This document shows, piece after piece, positions 32,815 through 41,387 of a DNA stretch of 64,000 nucleotides. Made by a program: the position numbers and the translations under genes. Source of the DNA: CAWAWP01 sp963841205. Lineage in GTDB: Bacteria > Chloroflexota > Ktedonobacteria > Ktedonobacterales > JADMIN01. The notes below the pieces were generated by a model that was not told where the DNA came from, did not search any database, and worked only from the letters and a program-made list of their open reading frames with translations. Location of the stretch: contig CAWJCH010000003.1 of the NCBI GenBank assembly GCA_963841205.1, forward strand, positions 1 to 64,000, in the 5' to 3' direction. Position 1 is the stretch's first letter. Each line of letters begins with the position of its first letter.

Positions 32815-34105
32815 GGAGATCCCGGCGTTTACGCCTGGGGAGGAAGCTCCGCTTCCCCTCTCGTACCCCTAGACGGCATGCTCACACGCTCTTTGCTACG
32901 ATGTGAGAACGCGACACAAACGGGCCTACCGCTATCGGTGCTACCCCACAGCCGAGCAAGCCGCTACACTGGCGCAGACGTTCGGCTGCGCGCGCTTTGT
33001 CTACAACTGGGCGCTGCGCCTGCGCACAGACGCGTACTACGAGCGCCAAGAGCGCGTCAGCGACGCGGACACCTCGGCTGCCCTCACACTGCTGAAGCAG
33101 CAGCCGGAAGCGACGTGGCTGAACGAGGTGTCGAGCGTGCCGCCACAACAGGCGCTGCGCCACCTCGACAAAGCGTTCCGAAACTTCTTTGAAGGGCGGG
33201 CGAAGTATCCCACCTTCAAGAAGAAGCACGGGCGGCAAGCGGCGGAATACACCACGTCCGCCTTCCGATGGAGCGCCGAGACGCGCACGCTGACGCTCGC
33301 CAAGATGGACGCGCCGCTGGACATCCGCTGGTCGCGCGAGTTTACGACTGCGCCCACCACCGTCACGGTGACGCGGGATAGCGCCGGGCGCTACTTCGTC
33401 TCCTTTCTGGTGGAAGAAGCCATCGAAGTGCTGCCGGTCGTCAATGCGCTGCTCGGCGTGGACGTGGGCCTGAAGGATATGGCGGTGCTGAGCACCGGCG
33501 AGAAGATCGCCAATCCGAAGCATTTGCATCGGGGCGAACGCCGCCTGGCGCGTGCGCAGCGGAACCTGGCACGTAAGCAGCGCGGCTCGAAGAACCGCGC
33601 GAAGGCTCGCCTGAAGGTGGCGCGTGTCCACGCTCAGCTTGCCGACCAACGGCGTGATGGACTGCACAAGCTGACGACGCGACTGATCCGCGAGAACCAA
33701 GTGATCTGTGTCGAGTCGTTGGCCGTCAAGCATCTGGTCCGCAATCACGCGCTGGCCAAGGCCATCAGTGACGTGGGCTGGGGCGAGTTGGTACGGCAAC
33801 TGGCGTACAAAGCGGCCTGGTATGGACGTACACTTGTCGCCATCGACAAGTGGTATCCCAGCTCCAAACGCTGTTCTGGATGCGGGCATGTGCTCGACTC
33901 CCTGTTCCTGGGCGTGCGCCAGTGGACCTGTCCGGCATGCGGTGTCCGGCATGACAGGGACATCAACGCCGCGAAGAACATGCTTGCCGCCGGGCTGGCG
34001 GTGAACGCCTGTGGAGAGGCGGTAAGACCGGGAAGGGCCAAGCCCGACTCGGCACGCCCCGACGAAGCAGGAATCCCCCGGCGTTAGTCGTGGGGAATAG
34101 TCAAG
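32815..34105 (+). mobile_element. IS200/IS605-type element with intact tnpB
   Basis: Left hairpin GATCCCGGCGTTTACGCCTG followed by GGGAGG lies about 57 bp before tnpB. Right end AATCCCCCGGCGTTAGTCGT then GGGGAATAGTCAA follows the stop. No tnpA. Closely related to the 9.4-kb element (about the same length gene, same ends). Confidence 0.6.
32903..34087 (+). CDS. tnpB: TnpB RNA-guided nuclease, intact
   Basis: A 394-residue TnpB closely similar to the 9.5-kb copy over its whole length. RuvC residues D187 (GVDVGLKDMAVLS), E271 (CVESLAVKH) and D353 (HDRDINAAKN) and all four zinc cysteines (C324-S-G-C327, C343-P-A-C346) are kept, so it can be active if its guide RNA is made. The GTG start aligns with the ATG of the paralogue (MRTRHKRAYRYR against MKVKQKRAYRYR). 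The predicted omega-RNA is the 3' end of the gene plus the right hairpin, with the guide starting at about 34106. Confidence 0.92.
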   Translation: MRTRHKRAYRYRCYPTAEQAATLAQTFGCARFVYNWALRLRTDAYYERQERVSDADTSAALTLLKQQPEATWLNEVSSVPPQQALRHLDKAFRNFFEGRAKYPTFKKKHGRQAAEYTTSAFRWSAETRTLTLAKMDAPLDIRWSREFTTAPTTVTVTRDSAGRYFVSFLVEEAIEVLPVVNALLGVDVGLKDMAVLSTGEKIANPKHLHRGERRLARAQRNLARKQRGSKNRAKARLKVARVHAQLADQRRDGLHKLTTRLIRENQVICVESLAVKHLVRNHALAKAISDVGWGELVRQLAYKAAWYGRTLVAIDKWYPSSKRCSGCGHVLDSLFLGVRQWTCPACGVRHDRDINAAKNMLAAGLAVNACGEAVRPGRAKPDSARPDEAGIPRR

Positions 34106-34485
34106 TGGCTTCGCGTGTTCGCGCGTAGCGGATGCGCGATTGCAAACTTCCGCGCGTGAACTCATATCTCTACACGCCGCTGGCCTCGCGCCGGGCGGCC
34201 CCCGCGAGGGCCACCTTTCTCGTCTCTCTCGATGAAGACGCGCACCTACTTCGCGCATCCCCGTCCGCTCGTTCTTGGCTCGATGCCTCGGATTTCCCCG
34301 ACTCCTTTCGCGCACACCTCAGCGCGTCGCGACGAACCATTCGTACCCGAAAACCAAGCGAATACTACCGAACGCCCACCTCGTCCGTATACTCCGCGAT
34401 TGCACCATGCCGCCCCGAGACAGGCGAATTGCCTTCGTGGCGCGGCCTGCGTGCTCGCTCATCGCAGGAGAAGGAGTCATTCGCT

Positions 34486-35229
34486 ATGTTCGCTGGTCTC
34501 CGCCCACGCCGCCTGGCCGGGTTGCTCGTCGCGCTCGCTGGCGTCCTCTCGCTTGCCGCCTGCTCCCTACCCGGCGTCAACGCCACCCCCGACGCCGCCA
34601 CCATCCTCAAGGGCGTCCAGGGCGTGAAGATCAGCGATGCTACCTTCACCTTCTCGTATAATGGCAAGCTGTCCGCCCAGGCCTCCAGCTTCCTGCTTTC
34701 CAACGTCGGCGTGGACGCCAGCGGCACGCTGAGCGGCAATGGCAACGGTGAGATCACCGCGAGTCCTCAACGAGCCCAACTCGCCTTCATCCTTCCCTTC
34801 CAAATCGCGGGCATCACGCCCTCGCTCGAGCTCCTCAGCGACGGCGCCACCAAGACCCTCTACGCCGGCAGCAACGTCCTGACGCTCGTGAGCAGCGCGA
34901 CGAATGGGAAGTCCTGGTTCGAGGTCCCGATCAGCCAGTTCGGCGGCTTCGACATCACGCCCGTCCTCAATTTCAGCCAGCTCCTCAACGTCTCACTCGC
35001 CGGCAGTGAGACGTTGAACGGCGTCTCGGTGTATCACCTGAAAGGCACCGAGTCGGGGACGGTCAGCGCGGCGATTGACCTCTATGTCCGCCAGGACAAT
35101 TACAACCCCGTTCGCGCAGTCATCAACCTCACCACGCTCATCGTCGGATCCGTCACCCTCGACTTCGCGGGAATCAACACCGGCGTCACCGTCACACCGC
35201 CCACCTCGGATCAGATCATCAACGCGTAG
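34486..35229 (+). CDS. LppX/LprG-like lipoprotein
   Basis: A 247-residue lipoprotein: LAGLLVALAGVLSLAAC, lipidation at C26. The mature domain (ILKGVQGVKISDATFTFSYNGKLSAQ... ATKTLYAGSNVLTLVSSATNGKSWFEVPISQF...ETLNGVSVYHLKGTESG...IDLYVRQDNYNPVRAVIN) matches the half-barrel of LppX_LprAFG lipoproteins, which carry lipids in a hydrophobic pocket. AAGGAG precedes the ATG. The open frame extends back to 34132 but that part has no coding character. Single gene downstream of the tnpB element. Confidence 0.75.
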   Translation: MFAGLRPRRLAGLLVALAGVLSLAACSLPGVNATPDAATILKGVQGVKISDATFTFSYNGKLSAQASSFLLSNVGVDASGTLSGNGNGEITASPQRAQLAFILPFQIAGITPSLELLSDGATKTLYAGSNVLTLVSSATNGKSWFEVPISQFGGFDITPVLNFSQLLNVSLAGSETLNGVSVYHLKGTESGTVSAAIDLYVRQDNYNPVRAVINLTTLIVGSVTLDFAGINTGVTVTPPTSDQIINA

Positions 35230-35263
35230 TGCCTACCATGACGGCCGCCGAGCGCAACGTCCT

Positions 35264-35281
35264 CTCCCCACCGGTGGGGAG
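35264..35281. repeat. 18-bp perfect palindrome
   Basis: CTCCCCACCGGTGGGGAG, 35 bp after the lipoprotein stop, without a T run. Could be a weak terminator or a protein-binding site. Confidence 0.4.
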
Positions 35282-35410
35282 GATCGCGGCCGGTGTAGTC
35301 TGCCCTCTACCGCACAGGCTTGCCCCGCGCGTCACGGACGCTCCACTCTGACCCTGCGCTGGCACCGTAGTGTCGCGCTCTCGTCGGCCTCCCACACCAT
35401 CCCTCACGCC

Positions 35411-35839
35411 TCACGCCTCACGCCCGTCGTCCTCGTGTGGTGGGGCGGGGTCCACGCTGCCAGCCAGGGAGCTCGCCGCTTCATCTACTGCCTCCAGCAG
35501 TGCGTCGATCTCGAACGGTTTGGCTACGCTCGCTACCACCGTCGCAGAACGCAGCGCCTGCACCACCGGCAGCGAGAGCGTATCGGCGCTGAAGATCACG
35601 TAGGCATGGCGCCGCGCGAGCTCCCAGTCCTCGCTCACCATCTTCAGCAGCGCGAAGCCGTCTACGTTCGGCATGCGCAGGTCGATCAGTGCCACCAGCC
35701 GCTGTGGATCGTCGCGTAGCAGCGCGAACGCCTCTTCGCCGTCGCGCGCCTCGCGCACCGCGTGCCCTGCGTCTTCAAGCGTCATGCGGACCGTCGAACG
35801 GATGTCCGTATCGTCATCCACAATGAGCACGGTTGCCAT
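35411..35839 (-). CDS. Single-domain response regulator (CheY-like)
   Basis: A 142-residue receiver domain with no output domain. Acidic pocket DDD (9-11), phospho-acceptor Asp in VALIDLRMPNVDGF, Thr/Ser switch in VIFSADTL (Ser in place of Thr) and the Lys of SVAKPFEIDALL are all present. It would be phosphorylated by an unlinked histidine kinase and act through protein contacts. A proline- and acid-rich tail follows. ATG start. No kinase gene is adjacent. Confidence 0.88.
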   Translation of the reverse strand: MATVLIVDDDTDIRSTVRMTLEDAGHAVREARDGEEAFALLRDDPQRLVALIDLRMPNVDGFALLKMVSEDWELARRHAYVIFSADTLSLPVVQALRSATVVASVAKPFEIDALLEAVDEAASSLAGSVDPAPPHEDDGREA

Positions 35840-36658
35840 ATACGTCTCTCGCCTTCTCTCCCCCGACCCGCCGCCGCTCTACGTGCGGACTCCATGGTCA
35901 TGGCTGGCCGTACTTGCACCTTAACCGGGCATCACGCCACCTCTCGGTCGGGGCCAGCAGCTCGAAGTTACCGCCAGTCTGGTGCTTCCGCGTTCCGCTG
36001 GTCCTTCGCCGCAACTATCGGGCCGAACTGAGCGTCGGTCCGCAGCAGGTGCGCAGTGACCCGAATCGCCTAGCCCACTTGGATGCTGACTCCACGAGTT
36101 TTGCGCTCGAATCACGGACTTGTGCACCAATTTCCCACAGCCGTCCCACCGGACCGCCGCTTTCGCGATCCGCCTGCTCTTCTGCTTGCTGCAAGTGCCC
36201 TTGCATTCAGGTTTGGCGCACCAGCATGCCCGCTGCACACCAGGCGGACAGTCAGTTTATACGGAGCGAACGGTGTGCAAGTCGCTAGCCCGATCGGACA
36301 GGCGGTGTAGTCCCTTCCTCCTACTCATGACCGTTTTCGTGGCCGCCGCCTTGCTCTGATAGCTTGGTAGTGGATATAACATGTACCGCGCCTAGCCCAT
36401 CCAGCCCTCTTTACAGGCCGACCGCGCTTGGGTACTCTCCCAGCGCTTCCTGTTTTCACACCCGACTCCCAGACGACCCACGGCATGTGGATAGTTGGTG
36501 GACGCTTGAGGGCTTCCGGAAGGTGTGGTAACGACTGGCACGAGGCCGCCGCCGCGCCGGGAAAGATACGGGCGACGGGAACGGACTCGCGCCGGCGGCA
36601 TACAGCACGCATGCTCGCGGGCTTCGCGGGCGCCGACTCGCATGGAGGTAGACCACGT
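35840..36658. other. Large gene-free stretch
   Basis: About 820 bp with overlapping short frames on both strands but none with a ribosome-binding site or recognisable domain. GGATATAACATG near 36370 has a -10-like TATAAC facing the membrane gene pair, which could be its promoter. The rest may be degraded DNA. Confidence 0.3.
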
Positions 36659-37159
36659 ATGGCACGAGTTGCCGAGATGACGCGCGCTTCGGGCGCGCCT
36701 GCCGCGAATGACGCCGCCGAGAGCGCGTCCGCCGCACCGACGACCGACAAAGAGAAGGTGCTCCCACTCCCCCGCTGGCTCACGCGGGTGTACTACATCT
36801 TCCCAATCATCCTCTACATCCCCGACGGGATCTTCAACTTCTACGTCTACACCGACGGCGCCAAGCCGCCGAGCAACGATCCGCTCGTGCAGGCGGGCTT
36901 CTTCGCCCTGTGGAGCTTCGTCTCCATCGGCGTCGTCGGCATGGCCTACCTGCTGAGCGTGCTGGCCCCGTGGCATTGGGGCCAGGGGCACAAGATCCAG
37001 GCGTTCTTCTGCGGCATCGGCATCCTCGTCGCCACCGGCATCACCACCTGGAATAGCCTCGCCTACCGCAGCGTCTCGTTCAGCACCTTCAAGACCGACC
37101 AGTGGATCTACAACATCTGGCCGCAGCTCAAGACGCCAACGGCATCAGCATCACCATGA
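36659..37159 (+). CDS. Membrane protein, first of a coupled pair
   Basis: A 166-residue protein: Ala/Ser-rich cytosolic start (MARVAEMTRASGAPAANDAAESASAAPTTDKEKVLPLPRW, about 40 residues), then three or four membrane helices (VYYIFPIILYIPDGIFNFYVY, FFALWSFVSIGVVGMAYLLSVLAPWHW, IQAFFCGIGILVATGITTW). GGAGGT stands 9 nt before the ATG. Its TGA overlaps the next ATG (ATGA). No family is recognised; the DGIFNFYVY motif and pairing with a TM-coiled-coil-HTH protein suggest both act in one complex. Confidence 0.65.
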   Translation: MARVAEMTRASGAPAANDAAESASAAPTTDKEKVLPLPRWLTRVYYIFPIILYIPDGIFNFYVYTDGAKPPSNDPLVQAGFFALWSFVSIGVVGMAYLLSVLAPWHWGQGHKIQAFFCGIGILVATGITTWNSLAYRSVSFSTFKTDQWIYNIWPQLKTPTASASP

Positions 37160-38091
37160 TCCTCGTCGCCGTCGCGCCGCCGTTCTGGGGTCTCTTCTGG
37201 GCCGTCGTCCAGCCGACGCGCACTGGCCGCACCCTTGAGCAGATCCAGGAGAGCCACGCCGAGCAGCTCCTGCGCACGCAGCAGGAGGCCGAGCTCAAGG
37301 CTGCTCGCGCCGAGGCCAACGCCCGCATCCGCGCCGCGCAGCTCAAGGGCATGGCCGCCACCGCCGCCGCCGCCCGCCAGCAGGCCCGCGCCGCCTTCGG
37401 TCGCAAAGATGAGCAGGATGGCATGGTAGTCGAGGGCCAGGTCATCGTCGAGAGCGGCGAGTTACCGGCTATCGCCGCCCCATCGGAGTCCCCTGCGGAT
37501 AGCGGCAGCTCCCACAACGTGATCCAGTATCCGACGTTCACGCCATCCGCAGGTCGCGACCTCGCCGCAGCGGGCGGCCGTGGTGGCATGACCTTCAGCA
37601 ACCATGCCGCCGCCGCCGCCCCGACGACGCACTCCGCGCCGTCCGGAGCGCGCGGCAGCTTGGCGCAGCCGGCGCTGGGCTTCGACGCCGACGTGCAAGG
37701 CAGCGCCGGTGTCCCCGCGAGCGACGCCGTCAGCTTCACGCCACGCCGCCCCGCGACCCTCTTCGGCAACGATCTCGCCGCCGCTAGCCAGCCCTACGAA
37801 ATGAGCGATGCCGAGGCGATGACCGGCACCTCCGGCCCGCGCCGCGCGCTTCGCCGCCCCAACGAGCTCGGCACGCTCAATCGCACGATGAACGAGCCGC
37901 TGCCGCCGAACGTGGCCGAGTCCATCGGCGACGTCATGCGCGAGTTGCGCGCCTCTAGCGGCAAGAAGACCATCGCCTCCAGCGTGCTGGTCCCCGCTGT
38001 CGCCGAGCGCCTCGGCGTCGACAACGCCACCGCGCAGAAGCTGATCGGCCGCTACTCCAAGGCCGAGTCGCAGCGCACGGCGCGCAACTAG
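37156..38091 (+). CDS. Membrane-tethered coiled-coil protein with HTH-like C-terminus
   Basis: A 311-residue protein. It opens with a membrane helix (MILVAVAPPFWGLFWAVVQ), then a long charged helix (TLEQIQESHAEQLLRTQQEAELKAARAEANARIRAAQLKGMAA), a low-complexity Ala/Ser/Pro region of about 130 residues, and a folded end (ESIGDVMRELRASSGKKTIASSVLVPAVAERLGVDNATAQKLIGRYSKAE) that looks like a winged helix or similar HTH. Start and stop overlap by ATGA with the upstream membrane gene, proving translational coupling rather than a frameshift. The pair may link DNA to the membrane (inference). Confidence 0.65.
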   Translation: MILVAVAPPFWGLFWAVVQPTRTGRTLEQIQESHAEQLLRTQQEAELKAARAEANARIRAAQLKGMAATAAAARQQARAAFGRKDEQDGMVVEGQVIVESGELPAIAAPSESPADSGSSHNVIQYPTFTPSAGRDLAAAGGRGGMTFSNHAAAAAPTTHSAPSGARGSLAQPALGFDADVQGSAGVPASDAVSFTPRRPATLFGNDLAAASQPYEMSDAEAMTGTSGPRRALRRPNELGTLNRTMNEPLPPNVAESIGDVMRELRASSGKKTIASSVLVPAVAERLGVDNATAQKLIGRYSKAESQRTARN

Positions 38092-38289
38092 CGCGCTTCC
38101 CGGAGTGATCGCGGTCGGAGCGCCGGACATGCCCGCGCCGTCGATCCCTCCGGCGCCTTGCTCGAAAGCGCGTGCCCGTGAGCACCCGCCAAATGGGTAT
38201 TAGGTAGGCGCGCATCGTTCTCTTCTTATGGAGTACGGTGCGCGCCTCGTACGCATGACGCTCAGATTCGGTGACCCTCACACCCCCGA

Positions 38290-38340
38290 GCGGACTCCAG
38301 TCCGCGCCACTGTCCTCCGGCACGTCAGTGCCGCGATCCC
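38290..38340 (-). repeat. Dispersed dual-hairpin repeat, copy 1
   Basis: On the minus strand GGATCGCGGCACTGACGTGC followed after about 15 nt by GGCGCGGACTGGAGTCCGC. Two hairpins (GGCAC-TGAC-GTGCC and GCGGACT-GG-AGTCCGC). Copies 2 and 3 lie near 63.0 and 63.8 kb. Confidence 0.6.
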
Positions 38341-38378
38341 ACCCCCTCCACGAACCTCATCAAAGTTGTAGTGCGCGG

Positions 38379-39682
38379 ACTCTGGCTTCAGCCGTGGAGG
38401 GAAGCGTCGCCCGCCCTTTCGGTCCAATGCCACTAAGATCGACCTATGGAGCCGATTCGTGGTAGACTCCGCGCATGGACATCAAGCGCTCCGTGACGAT
38501 CCTGTTGCCCGACGACGACGACCTCCGCGCGACGGTGGGCGCGTTCCAAGGTGTGCAACAGGCACTCTCAGAGCCGTGCTACCACGGCGGCGAGCCGTTG
38601 GGCGCGCTGGCCTTGCACCGCGCGTGTTACCGGCAGGTGCTCGGCCCCCTCAGCAGCCAGATGACCTGCTCAGCGATCCGGCTCACCGCCGCTGCCTATG
38701 CAGGGGCCAAGAGCAACGGCAAGCCCGCCCGGCGCCCCTTCGCTTTCCGCCGCGCTCGCGCGCTGTTCCTGGTCGGCACCCGCGGGCGGGACGCCGACTT
38801 CTGCGCGGACGGCAGGCTCTCGATCTGGACGGTGGCTGGGCGCAAGCGCCTCGCCTACGCGGTACCCAAAGCCTTCCGGGAGACGCTGGCCGCCGCCAAG
38901 GAGATCGATAGCCTGTCGGTCGTCGAGCGCGACGGCAGGCTGCTCGGGCGAGTGACGCTCACACTGGAGGCGCCAGAGCCGCACGGAGTCCACCCGGTGG
39001 GCATCGACCTCAACGAGACGAACGCACTGGTGGCGGTCAATCCCGATGGCGGGATACTCTTCGTCAGCGGCAGGGAGGTGAAGGTCCGCAACAGGCGCGA
39101 CTTCAAGACGCGCAAACGCGTCCAGCAGAGGCACGCGGCCCACAAGGCAGAGCACAAGGACACGCGCAGCGCGCGTCGCCTGCTCAAACGGCTTGGCCGC
39201 AAACGCTCCAATCGCACCCGCACCTTTGCCCAGACGGCGGCGAAGCAACTCGTCAAGTGGGTGCAGGCGAATGCCGTGCTCGTCTTCGAGGCGTTGACCG
39301 TGCCCCAACCCACGAAGGGGAGGGTGCGCGGCAAGGCCGTGCGACGGCGGCTCTCGGCATGGCAGCGCCAGCTCATCCGCCAGGCCGCCGAGTGCAAGGC
39401 GCAGGAAGTCGGCGTGGTGGTGGCCGAGGTCAACCCAGCCTACACCAGCCAGACGTGCTCGCGCTGTGGGCTGCGCGGGATACGCCAGCGTCATCGCTTT
39501 ACCTGCCCTTCCTGTGGACTTGAGGACCACGCAGATGTCAACGCGGCGGTGAACGTCAGAAACCGCTATACCGTCTTGCGCGAGCAGGGCGGTGGGCCGC
39601 CTGTCAGTCGGCCCCGAAGCCCGGACTCCGCCTCGGTGGGGCTGCGGGCAAGCCCGCCTTTAGCTGCGGGCCACTGACCGTA
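38379..39682 (+). mobile_element. tnpB-only IS element of a second subfamily
   Basis: Left hairpin CTCTGGCTTCAGCCGTGGAG lies about 75 bp before the gene. Right end hairpin GCGGGC-AA-GCCCGC, then TTTAGCTGCGGGCCACTGAC follows or overlaps the gene end. Differs from the 9.4- and 32.8-kb elements in sequence but has the same plan. No tnpA. Confidence 0.55.
38475..39677 (+). CDS. tnpB: TnpB RNA-guided nuclease, second subfamily, intact
   Basis: A 400-residue TnpB divergent from the other copies. RuvC residues: D178 (VGIDLNETNALVAV), E272 (VFEALTVPQPTKGR) and D354 (DHADVNAAVN); zinc finger C328-S-R-C331...C344-P-S-C347, preceded by VNPAYTSQTCSRCG as in functional family members. The C-terminal tail (GGGPPVSRPRSPDSASVGLRASPPLAAGH) is the translated right end, as expected when the omega-RNA overlaps the gene. 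ATG at 38475. All motifs intact, so likely active. Predicted guide begins just after the CTGAC at the right end (about 39680). Confidence 0.88.
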   Translation: MDIKRSVTILLPDDDDLRATVGAFQGVQQALSEPCYHGGEPLGALALHRACYRQVLGPLSSQMTCSAIRLTAAAYAGAKSNGKPARRPFAFRRARALFLVGTRGRDADFCADGRLSIWTVAGRKRLAYAVPKAFRETLAAAKEIDSLSVVERDGRLLGRVTLTLEAPEPHGVHPVGIDLNETNALVAVNPDGGILFVSGREVKVRNRRDFKTRKRVQQRHAAHKAEHKDTRSARRLLKRLGRKRSNRTRTFAQTAAKQLVKWVQANAVLVFEALTVPQPTKGRVRGKAVRRRLSAWQRQLIRQAAECKAQEVGVVVAEVNPAYTSQTCSRCGLRGIRQRHRFTCPSCGLEDHADVNAAVNVRNRYTVLREQGGGPPVSRPRSPDSASVGLRASPPLAAGH

Positions 39683-39806
39683 CCTTGTGCCCACTGCGTC
39701 GACAGCACCGATCTCGCTCGGCATAATCGCGCATAGGGCGCTCACGGCGACGAGGCTGGTTCGGCGCCAGAGATCAGCCGCGAATGCGGGTGAGGAGGCG
39801 GTGTTC

Positions 39807-41198
39807 ATGCGTGGTGGAGGGACCAGCGCGGCTCGCTGGCATGCTGTGTGGCGAAACCTGTTCCGTGGTGGACGCTCCCGCCCAACGCTCGTCGGATTGG
39901 TCTGTGCCGCCGCCGTCCTTCTCGGCACGTTGTCGCCCCTGCTCAACGCTTCGGCTTCGTCGGCCCTCGCCTGTGGATTGGTCAGCAACCCCACCATGCT
40001 CGCCAATAACCAGCCAGCCACCTTGCTGCCCAAGCCGGGCGGGACGCTCGATACGCCCATCACTGGCTCGTTTGCAAACGTTTATGTCGTCGGCCAGCCC
40101 ATCGCCTTTCAAGAAGACCTGAGCAATATGGGGCTTACGCCGTCCTTCGTCGCCACGCTGCAATGGCGCTGGGATTTCGGCGACGGCGGCACAGCGACCG
40201 GCATCACCGCTACGCATACCTTCGCCAATCCGGGCACCTACACCGTCTTCTCGCAGGTCGAGAGCAACGGTAGCTGGGAGAACGACTTCGACAGCGCCTA
40301 CATCAAGGTAATCTCCGCAGCTCAATCCGCGCCGCCGGTGATCGTCGCCACGTCGAGCGCCGTCATCACCGACCCGAACACGCCGATCACCTTCGACGCC
40401 AGCGGCTCGCACTCGGCGGATGGCTCGCCCCTCGTCTACAATTGGAACTTTGCTGACTACACCACCTCGAGTGACGCGCGCGCGTCGCACCCGTTCAGCC
40501 CCTACCTCGTCAGCCAATCGCCGGCGCTGACCAGCGTCATCACGCTGATCGTCACCGACAAGAAGACCGGTGCGCAGTCCGTCAAGTACCTCGATATCGA
40601 GGTCGTCCAGCAGCTCCCGACGGTGACGATCAACACCAGCACGACCAACGCGAACACGGGTAGCAATGTCACCTTCACCGCCGTGGTAACGACGCCTGCG
40701 ACCCCGACGCCGACCGGCGGCACGGGCGCCCCGCCCGGAGCCTCCTCCGGTGGCACCCTGTCGCCTTCCACGCCCGCTAAGTACGTGTGGACCTTCGGCG
40801 ACGGCACCACGAAGACCACCTCCACGCCGACCGTCTCGCGCCCATACTCCAAGGATGGCACCTTTAACGTTACGCTGCAGGTGCTCGACCAGCATGGCTT
40901 CGCCTATCCCAGCACAGGCTCCGTCAGCATCAGCGTCGCTCGCGACTGGACCTCATTGATACTCGCCATCCTCGCCGGCCTGATCGTCGTCGTCGTCGGC
41001 TTCGTCCTGATCAACGGCCAGCTGCGCCGGAACCGCCTGATCCGCGAGCGCGCCGCCGCGATGGCGCTCGCCCGTGCCCGCGCCGTCCAGGCTGGCCGCG
41101 ACCGGCGCACGCTCGCGCGCCAACGCGCGATCCGCCCCGACGAGGTCTCCCGCGATCCGCGTTACGGGCCGCCGACTCGCGATCCCCGCGGCGGCTAA
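39807..41198 (+). CDS. Surface protein with PKD domains
   Basis: A 463-residue secreted, membrane-anchored protein: N-terminal signal segment (TLVGLVCAAAVLLGTLSPLLNASASS), three PKD-like Ig folds (WRWDFGDGGTATGITATHTFANPGTYTVFSQV; YNWNFADYTTSSD...; YVWTFGDGTTKTTSTPTVSRPYSKDGTFNVTLQV) with the W-D/T-FGDG signatures, a Pro/Thr linker, a C-terminal membrane helix (SLILAILAGLIVVVVGFVLI) and a basic, Arg-rich cytosolic tail. PKD domains mediate protein or carbohydrate contacts at the cell surface. GAGGAGG at 9 nt supports the ATG. Single gene. Confidence 0.8.
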   Translation: MRGGGTSAARWHAVWRNLFRGGRSRPTLVGLVCAAAVLLGTLSPLLNASASSALACGLVSNPTMLANNQPATLLPKPGGTLDTPITGSFANVYVVGQPIAFQEDLSNMGLTPSFVATLQWRWDFGDGGTATGITATHTFANPGTYTVFSQVESNGSWENDFDSAYIKVISAAQSAPPVIVATSSAVITDPNTPITFDASGSHSADGSPLVYNWNFADYTTSSDARASHPFSPYLVSQSPALTSVITLIVTDKKTGAQSVKYLDIEVVQQLPTVTINTSTTNANTGSNVTFTAVVTTPATPTPTGGTGAPPGASSGGTLSPSTPAKYVWTFGDGTTKTTSTPTVSRPYSKDGTFNVTLQVLDQHGFAYPSTGSVSISVARDWTSLILAILAGLIVVVVGFVLINGQLRRNRLIRERAAAMALARARAVQAGRDRRTLARQRAIRPDEVSRDPRYGPPTRDPRGG

Positions 41199-41308
41199 GC
41201 TGACATGTCGCCGCGGGAGCATGCGCTAAGGGTCGGACGCGCGTCGGATATGAGCCGCCAACCTGGTACGTAGCCTACACATGCGGCCCATCTTGGCACA
41301 TACTGTAG

Positions 41309-41328
41309 GGGCGAGGCGGGCCTCGCCC
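41309..41328. repeat. REP-like GGGCGAGGC hairpin
   Basis: GGGCGAGGC-GG-GCCTCGCCC, a perfect 9-bp stem between the PKD and ybeY genes. Same core as the hairpin at 16574-16592. Confidence 0.5.
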
Positions 41329-41387
41329 TTCCCGCGTGATCGATCTGCCGACTCCCTGCGCCGCCTGATTATGAAAGTAGGCCCATT

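Noticed and set aside
36015..36206. Small minus-strand gene in the 35.8-36.7 kb gap
   Set aside because: No ribosome-binding site and no recognisable domain; three frames overlap with equal plausibility.
37100..37160. Frameshift splitting one gene into the two membrane genes
   Set aside because: A classic ATGA stop-start overlap and a sensible membrane-helix start for the second gene make coupling the simpler reading.
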